Shown: one piece after another, positions 7,498-13,815 of the stretch
How positions within the stretch are numbered: position 1 is the stretch's first letter
Layout of the letters: each line of letters begins with the position of its first letter
IMG/VR virus record: IMGVR_UViG_3300037041_000377
Location: 1 to 20,372 of that record
DNA from: a virus
Length of the DNA stretch: 20,372 nucleotides
Direction: 5' to 3' (one strand)
Program-made: the position numbers and the translations under genes
Notes under the pieces: generated by a model
Database searches by the model: none
What the model saw: the letters and a program-made list of their open reading frames with translations, nothing else
Told to the model about the DNA's origin: nothing

Positions 7498-7530
7498 AAC
7501 TATTATATCTTTTTTCTAATCACTTGTTTT

Positions 7531-8007
7531 TTAATCTAAGACTAATACGCCATAGACGTTCAAAGAACCATCAATCGTTAAATCTTTTTTAATATTTAGT
7601 AAGGCATCGTTAGATACAGTAAATCCACCAATGCGAAAATGTGAATCAGCTGCCTCAACTGTTAACTGATTTATGATAAACATATCGTGAACAACTTGAT
7701 ACTGACCTGGTTTAATTTTAACAGAATCTGTTATAAATCTTAACTGTAACTCAGCACTAATTCCTGGTAGACCTTGAGGACCTTGAGGACCTACATAACC
7801 TACTTCACCTCTTTCACCTCTAATAGATTCACCATCTCGGCCATCTCGGCCATCTAAACCTTTTTCACCAACAATTGATTCACCATCTTTACCTTTATTT
7901 AGTAAAGATTCATCAACGTGTTGAAGTTTACCTTCAATAGTTTTTTCAACATAAGTGACCTTTTTGTAGGCTCCGTTTGATAATTTTATGTAGACTGTAT
8001 TGCTCAT
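7531..8007 (-). CDS. Short collagen-like fibre protein
   Basis: 158 residues. The N-terminus (1-37) is followed by a short Gly-X-Y segment of about 45 residues (GKDGESIVGEKGLDGRDGRD ... GPQGPQGLPG) rich in Lys/Asp/Glu/Arg, where charge pairs can register the triple helix. The C-terminal part (about 84-158) is predicted beta-rich, ending in FRIGGFTVSNDALLNIKKDL and 'SLNVYGVLVLD', a repetitive, strand-like tail. It starts at a TAATG junction with the 192-residue gene and is separated by 33 nt from the large collagen gene. The two collagen proteins may form one appendage or occupy different positions on the virion. Function as a fibre is inferred from the repeats and the context. Confidence 0.75.
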   Translation of the reverse strand: MSNTVYIKLSNGAYKKVTYVEKTIEGKLQHVDESLLNKGKDGESIVGEKGLDGRDGRDGESIRGERGEVGYVGPQGPQGLPGISAELQLRFITDSVKIKPGQYQVVHDMFIINQLTVEAADSHFRIGGFTVSNDALLNIKKDLTIDGSLNVYGVLVLD

Positions 8008-8585
8008 TATAGTTTAGGATAAATTGGTTTTATTGAAGGTATTGTAGGATTTGCAATTGAGTGAAAACTCTTTTTGTAAGAAATAAACAAACTCCAATCA
8101 AGAGTAAAACCTGTTTGACCACTTAAGTAAAGTACAACTGATGCTGTACCATTTGCAACAAAAGCCACATTAACAGTAGAGTAGTCAGTTCTGATATCAT
8201 ATTGAATACCAGCTGTACCACCTATTGGTTTTATCTCAGCTCCTGTGTTTATAAAAGCAGCATCTGTGTTTGCTAAAAATCCTTTACTAAAAGTTGCATT
8301 TACAGCAGTAACTGTTGTTGTTAGATGAACTAACTCACCAGGTAGAAGAGGAACTAATTCAAAGAAATGTGTTTGAGCACCACTCATTGTTAAACCAACA
8401 AATGATTCAAAAGTTGCAGATTCCATACTATTAGAAACTGTACCACCTAAAACAGAATAGTAGTATCTTTGACCACTACCTTCAGCAAAGTTAGTATCTA
8501 CTGGCGTACCAGTTGGAAATGAAACTCTATCATAAGATAATCTAACACCTGAAAATGGTCTATTTCTGAAAAGTATGTTACTCAT
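8007..8585 (-). CDS. Predicted virion protein of unknown function
   Basis: 192 residues, beta-rich, with few charges and no membrane segment. I recognise no named family. The N-terminus MSNILFRNRPFSGVRL resembles short virion-attachment leaders, and the body (YYYSVLGGTVSNSMESATFE, HLTTTVTAVNATF, TASVVLYLSGQTGFTLDW) reads like a beta sandwich. It starts and stops at TAATG junctions between the membrane coiled-coil gene and the short collagen gene, so it is co-translated with fibre genes. A fibre base, decoration protein or receptor-binding tip are all possible. MSN is also the start of the following protein, but the similarity does not extend further. Confidence 0.65.
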   Translation of the reverse strand: MSNILFRNRPFSGVRLSYDRVSFPTGTPVDTNFAEGSGQRYYYSVLGGTVSNSMESATFESFVGLTMSGAQTHFFELVPLLPGELVHLTTTVTAVNATFSKGFLANTDAAFINTGAEIKPIGGTAGIQYDIRTDYSTVNVAFVANGTASVVLYLSGQTGFTLDWSLFISYKKSFHSIANPTIPSIKPIYPKL

Positions 8586-8833
8586 TATTTAATTCTCCTA
8601 TTTAGTTCTTTTAACTCTTTTATTAAATCAGACATCGCAAGTTTTAATTCATCAAACTTATCAGTTAGATTATCAATTTTGTTCTTGTAATCAACCTTTA
8701 GTATGTCTATTTGTGTTTTGTTATCATACGTAGTTTCTTTAACCTTAGTTAAATCATCCATCGTTCTTTTTAAGAAGTAAGTGATTATAGCCAGCATAAC
8801 ACCACCAATAAAAGTTAAGATTTCCATTTGCAT
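8585..8833 (-). CDS. Membrane-anchored coiled-coil protein (XhlA/hemolysin-like)
   Basis: 82 residues. One N-terminal hydrophobic helix (about 4-21, EILTFIGGVMLAIITYFL) is followed by a charged coiled coil to the end (heptad Leu/Ile in IDILKVDYKNKIDNLTDKFDELKLAMSDLIKELKELNRRIK). This is the architecture of small phage membrane proteins such as XhlA-type holin partners, though XhlA usually has its membrane helix at the other end. Either M1 or M3 could start; both keep the membrane helix. It is coupled to the adaptor gene (TAAAATG, one base apart) and to the next gene (TAATG). It may act in lysis or in DNA injection; the sequence does not decide. Confidence 0.6.
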   Translation of the reverse strand: MQMEILTFIGGVMLAIITYFLKRTMDDLTKVKETTYDNKTQIDILKVDYKNKIDNLTDKFDELKLAMSDLIKELKELNRRIK

Positions 8834-8834
8834 T

Positions 8835-9416
8835 TTAAGAAAGATATTTTTTTAGGAACTTAAGTTCTTCAAGACTAATGTCTTTGAATCTATCTTCAAT
8901 GTAGATATCAGAGTCATATTGCCAAGTCTGTGGATACATATCGTCAGATGCTGCACCATATAATGGGAAATAAATTGAGTTATCACAGATGTAATTAACT
9001 ACTCTTTGATTCCAAAACTCAGCCAAGTTTTGCATCTCCTCACGAATGTATTTTAACTCGTTGATACTTGATAAGGCAGTGTTATCAGAAGTCGCTCTAG
9101 CAACACCTAAGTTTCTAATTTGAATAGCTAAATGAGGTAGTGCAAGATAGACTGTCCAGTAAGCAAGTGCCTTAGAACAAATGTTTATCAAGTTAACTTC
9201 TTGTTGTGTAAAGTAAGGTGTTGAGAATGTAGTTCCTATGTAAAGTTTATACTCTAAGTAGTTATACAAAGGAGTACCTAAAAGGTCTTGTGTGTAGATA
9301 TCCTGTGCTTCTTGAACGAAAGGATAAATCAAATTGACGTCTATTGATTTTCCCATCGGTGTATAGGTTTTTAGATATTGGTCGTCAATGAATAAGTATG
9401 AAAATGTAGCTGCCAT
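8835..9416 (-). CDS. Head-tail adaptor-like protein
   Basis: 193 residues, mostly helical. The N-terminal pattern (FIDDQYLKTYTPMGKSIDVN, then IYPFVQEAQDIYTQDLLGTP) fits the adaptor proteins that follow the portal in siphoviruses: helices beginning 'I..I..AQ..Y....LG..LY'. It resembles the DUF6712-type proteins of Bacteroidota phages, by memory only. The adaptor (gp6/gp15-type) binds under the portal ring and links it to the neck. The gene overlaps the portal stop by one base (TAATG), the usual place for an adaptor. The C-terminus (DISLEELKFLKKYLS) is an amphipathic helix. No enzymatic motif. Confidence 0.65.
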   Translation of the reverse strand: MAATFSYLFIDDQYLKTYTPMGKSIDVNLIYPFVQEAQDIYTQDLLGTPLYNYLEYKLYIGTTFSTPYFTQQEVNLINICSKALAYWTVYLALPHLAIQIRNLGVARATSDNTALSSINELKYIREEMQNLAEFWNQRVVNYICDNSIYFPLYGAASDDMYPQTWQYDSDIYIEDRFKDISLEELKFLKKYLS

Positions 9417-10579
9417 TATTGTTCAATTATTTTTATTGGTGTTAACTCTTCAATAGAAACTCTTGGAACACCATTGAAAATTAAGACTTCTTTAAACGAG
9501 TCTAATATTAACTTTCTCTCAGGTCTAATAACCATATTGTTAAAGATTTCCCAAGATTGTAGTAACTCACTTGAAAAGCCTAATTTACCAGCAACTTGAA
9601 TACCTAACAATTGAGGGTGACATCTATGAGCCGTTACGATTTGTTGAACGATTTGATCAGCAACTTGTAATAATCTTTGGTCGATATTTGTTGCGTCTAA
9701 AGTTTGAATCTCTGGTGCTAAATCTTTACCATCAGCATAAAAGATAATTGCTTTACCAGCATTTTTAGCACCTCCGTGTTGTGATTTAATAGCCTCTGAG
9801 TTCATTCTTCTTTCTTCTGGTGTAGGTTTCTTAAAGAACTTAAATACGATTGATGGTGAGAAACCATTGTTGATTGCTGCTAAGTTATATTCACCCATAA
9901 GCGAATCGGCTTTAATCCATCTCAAAGCAGAGTAATAATTAGGTAAGGCAAAATAGTCCATATTGTTGTCTTCACGTTTGATAAACATTAACTGTCTAAC
10001 TGCCTCACCATTAGGATCATAAGCTTCAATCTTTTTAGGTGGATTCATTCTTGTGTTTGACCAGTTATCAGAGTAGTAATATTCTTTAATATCACCATAC
10101 TCATCTTTTTTACCTGATGCAATTCTTGAAGCATCAACCCAGTTGATATCAACTATTCTTGTTCTATCCATTGAATAGATTATTTCAAAACAAGAATAGC
10201 CAAATGTTTCTTGGTCTCTTGCAACCATCCAGAATACATTGTCTAACTTTCTCCAAAATGGTATTAACTTCCAATTATCAACGAGAAATCTATCTGATAA
10301 TTCTCTTGTTTCATCAAATAAGAAACCATTACCTGCAATAAGTGATGTCTTACCTTCAATGATACTATCGTGAATAGATGAAGAGTTTCTATACTCTAAA
10401 ATATCTAGTGGAAAAGAATTGTTAGGTCCGAATAAAACCCAATCAAATCCTTTTTGTTCTTTAGGCATTGGTAAGTCAATGTTACGCATATTAATCGTGT
10501 CCATTATACTTTCACCTATTGATTTTCTAACCTCTGTTTGAGGTTTGCTCTTACTGAAAAGATTGTCTAATAATCCCAT
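9416..10579 (-). CDS. Portal protein
   Basis: 387 residues. The portal is the dodecameric ring at one head vertex through which DNA is packaged and ejected. The evidence is the characteristic late segment: 'QRLLQVADQIVQQIVTAHRC', then HPQLLGIQVAGKLGFSSEL and FNNMVIRPERKLILDSF, which matches the portal-family core (I..af.vpp.llGi...l....e....f...vi.P....i...). The central region (WVDASRIASG, YYYSDNW, FALPNYYSALRWIKADSLMG) also fits. It is shorter than many portals (400-500 residues), so the clip and wing may be reduced. It begins one base after the stop of the 119-residue gene (TAATATG) and is followed by the adaptor. No terminase or MuF gene is adjacent on this strand, which is unusual. Confidence 0.85.
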   Translation of the reverse strand: MGLLDNLFSKSKPQTEVRKSIGESIMDTINMRNIDLPMPKEQKGFDWVLFGPNNSFPLDILEYRNSSSIHDSIIEGKTSLIAGNGFLFDETRELSDRFLVDNWKLIPFWRKLDNVFWMVARDQETFGYSCFEIIYSMDRTRIVDINWVDASRIASGKKDEYGDIKEYYYSDNWSNTRMNPPKKIEAYDPNGEAVRQLMFIKREDNNMDYFALPNYYSALRWIKADSLMGEYNLAAINNGFSPSIVFKFFKKPTPEERRMNSEAIKSQHGGAKNAGKAIIFYADGKDLAPEIQTLDATNIDQRLLQVADQIVQQIVTAHRCHPQLLGIQVAGKLGFSSELLQSWEIFNNMVIRPERKLILDSFKEVLIFNGVPRVSIEELTPIKIIEQ

Positions 10580-10580
10580 A

Positions 10581-10940
10581 TTATCTTCTTATTGCGCCTC
10601 CTGTTTTAGCGGGTCTATCTAAGGCTGACCAAGTTTTTGTTTCTTGTACTATCACTTTACCCGTTTCAAGTGTAGTTTGACCGTCTTCTACAACATAAGA
10701 CCACATTCCTGGTGACATATTTAGTTTAGGAGTACTTAGGTTTTCAGGTGTACCAACAGACATTTCAAATCTCGACCACTTGTTAGTAGGTTGTAAATCA
10801 GTAGGGTAAAATACTTTATTAGAACCAGTCATATCATTAGTGAAAGTAAACTTGAAACTCGATGTTGATCCAATCGGTGAATCTTCCCTAAGACTCATCC
10901 AAACTGAACTGGTCATACCAGGTGTAAGGTTTATTATCAT
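10581..10940 (-). CDS. Small tail or neck protein of Bacteroidota-phage type
   Basis: 119 residues, beta-rich. The layout is an N-terminal strand (INLTPGM), FKFTFTNDMTGSNKVFY, then a Trp/Phe strand (KWSRFEMSVG), and near the end MSPGMWSYVVEDGQTTLETGKVIVQET. The 'G-x-x-x-Y-x-V-x-x ... L-E-x-G-x-x-x-V' ending is one I associate with a small conserved protein encoded near capsid and tail genes in Bacteroidota siphoviruses; its exact role is unknown. It is the first gene after the terminator at 10990-11021, so its transcript comes either by read-through or from a promoter in 10941-10993. It lies one base upstream of the portal gene. Confidence 0.6.
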   Translation of the reverse strand: MIINLTPGMTSSVWMSLREDSPIGSTSSFKFTFTNDMTGSNKVFYPTDLQPTNKWSRFEMSVGTPENLSTPKLNMSPGMWSYVVEDGQTTLETGKVIVQETKTWSALDRPAKTGGAIRR

Positions 10941-10989
10941 AGTTTCGGTTTTATTTTATATGGAGGTTGGAAGCCAATTTGTTTTTAAT

Positions 10990-11021
10990 AAAAAAACCCG
11001 TAATCATTCGATCACGGGTTT
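10990..11021 (-). terminator. Intrinsic terminator between the tube and portal sub-operons
   Basis: On the - strand: AAACCCGT, 12-nt loop, ACGGGTTT then TTTTATTA. The 8-bp stem pairs 10994-11001 with 11014-11021, with three further A-T/G-C pairs inside (ATC/GAT, 11003-11005 with 11010-11012). The T tract lies on the leftward strand, so it ends transcripts coming from the tube, capsid and tape-measure genes. About 53 nt remain before the start of the 119-residue gene. A weak TATAAAAT (- strand, 10953-10960) is present there but has no convincing partner box. Confidence 0.8.
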
Positions 11022-11042
11022 CTATTATTTGTGGTATTAAGA

Positions 11043-11558
11043 TTACTGTACTAAAGCCGTCACAATACTTGATGAGACTCCATAAGCTCTATCTGCTTCA
11101 AATCCTTTTAAGGTTAGAACATAATTAGAACCGTCTACTTTAGCTGTTCCTGATGTTGAAGTACTTTCTGATAAGTAGATACCTTCAGATTGTCCTGGAT
11201 ACCAGAATAAACCATTTGCGTCTTTAAAGATACAAGCTAAGTCTCTTTGAGTAAGTAGAGCTAACTTATTTCTTTTTGATACATCTCTTCTTGGAATAGT
11301 TACTGTTACTGTTTGTTCAAACAAAGCTGAACCAGCTTCAACAGATTTAACTAAATCTTCTGTGAATGTTGCAGAGTTTTTGTTAAACTCAAACTCATAG
11401 AAGTAAGAAGCAGATGCCATTGTGATTGATGATACAGTACCACCAGATTGAGCATATGAGACGATATTATCTAAGTCAGTTAAATACAACTTAGTAAGAC
11501 CTCCTATATTATTTTCACAATCCTTAGCGATACCTCCTGAAAAATTAACACAAGCCAT
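11043..11558 (-). CDS. Tail-tube-like major tail protein
   Basis: 171 residues, beta-rich, no membrane segment. The N-terminus MACVNFSGGIAKDCENNIGG carries three Cys and leads into a beta barrel-like body: VSSITMASASYFYEFEFN, EQTVTVTIPRRDVSKRNKL, LACIFKDANGLFWYPG and TLKGFEADRAYGVSSSIV. The 'A-x-x-x-D-x-N-G-x-x-W-x-x-G ... L-T-L-x-G-x-E' pattern fits tube-type or tail-assembly proteins of Bacteroidota siphoviruses. The gene follows the major capsid gene directly and is followed by a strong terminator. The A-rich leader and the terminator fit an abundant protein. Alternatives: head-completion or capsid-stabilising protein. Confidence 0.6.
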   Translation of the reverse strand: MACVNFSGGIAKDCENNIGGLTKLYLTDLDNIVSYAQSGGTVSSITMASASYFYEFEFNKNSATFTEDLVKSVEAGSALFEQTVTVTIPRRDVSKRNKLALLTQRDLACIFKDANGLFWYPGQSEGIYLSESTSTSGTAKVDGSNYVLTLKGFEADRAYGVSSSIVTALVQ

Positions 11559-11592
11559 TTTCTTATATATTTTTTTTTGGTCCTATTAAGGA

Positions 11593-12498
11593 TTATGAGT
11601 AAAGAACGATTTCAGCTCCGTAAAGGTAGTTAACACCAAACTTCAAAGATGTTACGAATCTTTCAGTTCTAGCACCTGAGATGTTTCTTTGTGGGATAAG
11701 TAAGACTTCGTCCCAATCAGAAGTTAAGTCAGTTAAGAAGAATACTTTATCAGAGTTAAATGCAACCATTTGTTTTGCAGTTAATCCTGATGTAGGAATT
11801 AATCTATAACCTAAGTAGTTTAACTCTTTGTCACCTACTAAGAACAAACCACCTTGTGTAGATGCTTGTGCTTGTTTGTAAGAGAATGCTACTTCTTGTG
11901 AAACAAAGATTTTAAAGTTAGCTTGGTCTCTTACTTGAGCTGGTACAGCTTCTAAAACTCTGTTTAATTCACCAACAACGTTTGCTGATGTGATTGAAGA
12001 TGCCGTAGCAGTTACATCAATTACAGTTGCGTCAGCTAATAATTGTTTGATTAAGCCATCACACAAGCTAAGTGGGTAAGAAGCAGTTCCTGTATCACCT
12101 TTAAACATTGTGATTTCTAAGTCAGATGCTACTTTTGTAGCAACATAATCAACTACGAACTCAGCATAAGATGCTGGCATAACTTCTTCTGAGTTAGAAC
12201 CTGCTCTTAATTGTAAAGATAAGTAATTTGCTTCGAAAGTTGTAGCACAATACTCAAGATTTACCTTAAGATCGCAAACTTCCATTGTTTTTTGGTTAAG
12301 TGTACCTTCACCAGTTGCTGAGAACGAACAGTCGTCAGCTTGTAAAATGTTACCTAAATCCGAATATGCTAACTTGATTTTTGATTTCACGTTAGGAACC
12401 AAAGTTAACTCGTTTTTAGCAACACCAGTAGTAAGAACTTTCTTGAAGAATCCTTCAGCGTCCTTACCGTAAAATGTAGTATTATCAACTAATGCCAT
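11593..12498 (-). CDS. Major capsid protein (HK97-like)
   Basis: 301 residues. The N-terminus (VDNTTFYGKDAEGFFKKVLT) and the C-terminal half (IFVSQEVAFSYKQAQ, GDKELNYLGYRLIPTSGL, MVAFNSDKVFFLTDL, LKFGVNYLYGAEIV) fit HK97-fold capsid subunits, whose C-terminal strand order is 'y.g..vv....lp...'. Length is typical of a small major capsid protein without a large delta domain. Position immediately after the protease-scaffold gene is the strongest support. It has its own A-rich leader of 63 nt and precedes the tube-like gene, and should be the most abundant product here. Called from pattern and context. Confidence 0.8.
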   Translation of the reverse strand: MALVDNTTFYGKDAEGFFKKVLTTGVAKNELTLVPNVKSKIKLAYSDLGNILQADDCSFSATGEGTLNQKTMEVCDLKVNLEYCATTFEANYLSLQLRAGSNSEEVMPASYAEFVVDYVATKVASDLEITMFKGDTGTASYPLSLCDGLIKQLLADATVIDVTATASSITSANVVGELNRVLEAVPAQVRDQANFKIFVSQEVAFSYKQAQASTQGGLFLVGDKELNYLGYRLIPTSGLTAKQMVAFNSDKVFFLTDLTSDWDEVLLIPQRNISGARTERFVTSLKFGVNYLYGAEIVLYS

Positions 12499-12561
12499 TT
12501 TTTATTTAATTATTTTTTGGGGTTTTTATAACCTATATGTAAAAACTTTCGAAATTGTTTT

Positions 12562-13062
12562 TTACTTCTTAAGAGTTCTCGCAAACTCCTTAATTCTTGC
12601 CTCATTTTCAGCAAACTTTGTGTCAAGTGGTCTAACTACTTCTGGTTTTTTGATACTTCCTGAACCAGGTACTGAACTAAACTTCTCTTTAACTTCATTT
12701 CTGAAAGAGTTCATCTCTTCTTTCTTTTCGTCAAGTGTTGATTTTAAACGAGTGATTTCTTCCATTAACTCAGCAAATCTCGCATCAATCATACCTGATA
12801 CTTCTTCAGCAGTAAGTGCCTGAGCTGCTGGTACGTCAGCTAAATCCTCATCTTCTTCAATAGAAGATACTTGAATCTCAACAACTTCTCCATTTCTTGT
12901 AGTTACAACAGTACCGTCTTCTAATACGTGATCTGCATCAGGAGCCAACTCAGTAAGAGCTTCATCTACATAGATAATTGTACCCATACCGAACTCACCG
13001 TCCCAGTAAACAGTAACACCACCTTTAAGAACAGCTGTTCCTAATTTGATTTCTTTTTCCAT
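12562..13062 (-). CDS. Candidate internally started scaffold product
   Basis: In frame within the protease gene, ATG at 13062-13060 (M228) would give a 166-residue protein made of the small beta domain and the coiled coil without the protease. Its leader, ACTAAAAAATAAAGAACAAATA then ATG, has the same A-tract-plus-spacer layout as the leaders of the 13743 and 18228 genes in this window (spacer 10 against 11 nt). The design mirrors lambda C/Nu3, where the scaffold is made from an internal start of the protease gene. The A-rich stretch also encodes Lys/Asn/Gln, so it could be coincidental. Confidence 0.45.
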   Translation of the reverse strand: MEKEIKLGTAVLKGGVTVYWDGEFGMGTIIYVDEALTELAPDADHVLEDGTVVTTRNGEVVEIQVSSIEEDEDLADVPAAQALTAEEVSGMIDARFAELMEEITRLKSTLDEKKEEMNSFRNEVKEKFSSVPGSGSIKKPEVVRPLDTKFAENEARIKEFARTLKK

Positions 13063-13743
13063 TATTTGTTCTTTATTTTTTAGTGATAATTGTAAGTCTG
13101 CCAGTATTTCAACTGAGAAACCTTTTACTTCATCATTCTTAACTTTACTCATCCAGAAGTTTTCATCTTTAATTTTGACTGCACCAAACCAAGTACCTTC
13201 AGGTAAATCAAAACCTAAGTTTTTAGACTTATCTGATTCGCCTTCTATAATCCAGTTCTGTGAAACAAAAGCATCGACCATTTCTTCAGTATGCATTAGA
13301 TTAATATTTTTAGAGTTTAAGTCTTCATTAAACTTTGTTGCAATCTTTTCGATTTCAGCAGCAGAGAAACGAACATAGTATTCACCGTTCTTTTCATCTT
13401 GTCTGTAAATAAGCATGTTAGGAATCAAGAATGGTCCGTATAACATTTGTTTTTCTTTATCTGCTTTAAATTGTATGTTAAGGTTTGTAGGTGCTTCTGG
13501 TTTACCATCTACGATAGGAACGCAGTTTGGTACTTCTTTACCATCAAGTATCTTCATACCTACTTGCACATAACCTTCATAACAAGGATCTTCACCTTCT
13601 AAACATTCAGTACAATCCTCCTGTTTTTTCAATTTAATCCAGTCAACGCCAATTGCAGGTTCATCAACAAGTGATATTCTACCTACACCTTGCTTTAAGT
13701 CATCATCTTGTAAGACGATATCGTATATCGGTAATTTACTCAT
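12562..13743 (-). CDS. Prohead protease (XkdF-like) fused to scaffold
   Basis: 393 residues. Residues about 1-215 are an XkdF-like prohead serine protease: N-terminal GRISLVDEPAIG, the central LYGPFLIPNMLIYR, NLMHTEEMVDAFVSQNWIIE with H151, GTWFGAVKI (183-191), and VKGFSVEI with S210 as the putative nucleophile. An insert at about 43-90 carries four Cys (C44, C47, C54, C74) and VGMKILDGKEVPNCVP, a segment common in Bacteroidota phage proteases. Residues about 228-290 form a small beta domain (GTAVLKGGVTVYWDGEFGMG ... VLEDGTVVTT). Residues about 310-393 are a charged coiled coil ending in a basic tail, typical of scaffolds. The enzyme cleaves scaffold and capsid tails during head maturation. 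It precedes the major capsid gene, as in lambda and HK97. An internal start at M228 is listed separately. Confidence 0.8.
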   Translation of the reverse strand: MSKLPIYDIVLQDDDLKQGVGRISLVDEPAIGVDWIKLKKQEDCTECLEGEDPCYEGYVQVGMKILDGKEVPNCVPIVDGKPEAPTNLNIQFKADKEKQMLYGPFLIPNMLIYRQDEKNGEYYVRFSAAEIEKIATKFNEDLNSKNINLMHTEEMVDAFVSQNWIIEGESDKSKNLGFDLPEGTWFGAVKIKDENFWMSKVKNDEVKGFSVEILADLQLSLKNKEQIMEKEIKLGTAVLKGGVTVYWDGEFGMGTIIYVDEALTELAPDADHVLEDGTVVTTRNGEVVEIQVSSIEEDEDLADVPAAQALTAEEVSGMIDARFAELMEEITRLKSTLDEKKEEMNSFRNEVKEKFSSVPGSGSIKKPEVVRPLDTKFAENEARIKEFARTLKK

Positions 13744-13754
13744 AACGTATATGT

Positions 13755-13766
13755 TGTTTTTTTAAC
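13755..13766 (-). promoter_or_regulatory. A-rich translation leader (shared 12-mer)
   Basis: GTTAAAAAAACA lies on the - strand with 11 nt between it and the ATG of the protease-scaffold gene. The same 12-mer stands at the same distance ahead of the 17068-18228 gene. It replaces a Shine-Dalgarno sequence and is probably bound by the ribosome or S1; this is inference from Bacteroidota practice. Confidence 0.4.
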
Positions 13767-13815
13767 TTCTGTTTTTTTGATGAAAACATGCAACATCATG
13801 ATACTAACTAACACA

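Noticed and set aside
10159-10341. + strand 60-codon frame within the portal gene
   Set aside because: Antisense to a conserved structural gene, with no supporting feature.
10840-11040. + strand frame of 66 codons crossing the terminator
   Set aside because: It overlaps the well-supported 119-residue gene and the terminator hairpin in antisense and has no family features.
11577-11592. TCCTATTAAGGA inverted repeat as a terminator
   Set aside because: Only a 4-bp stem, and on the leftward strand it is followed by A residues rather than T.
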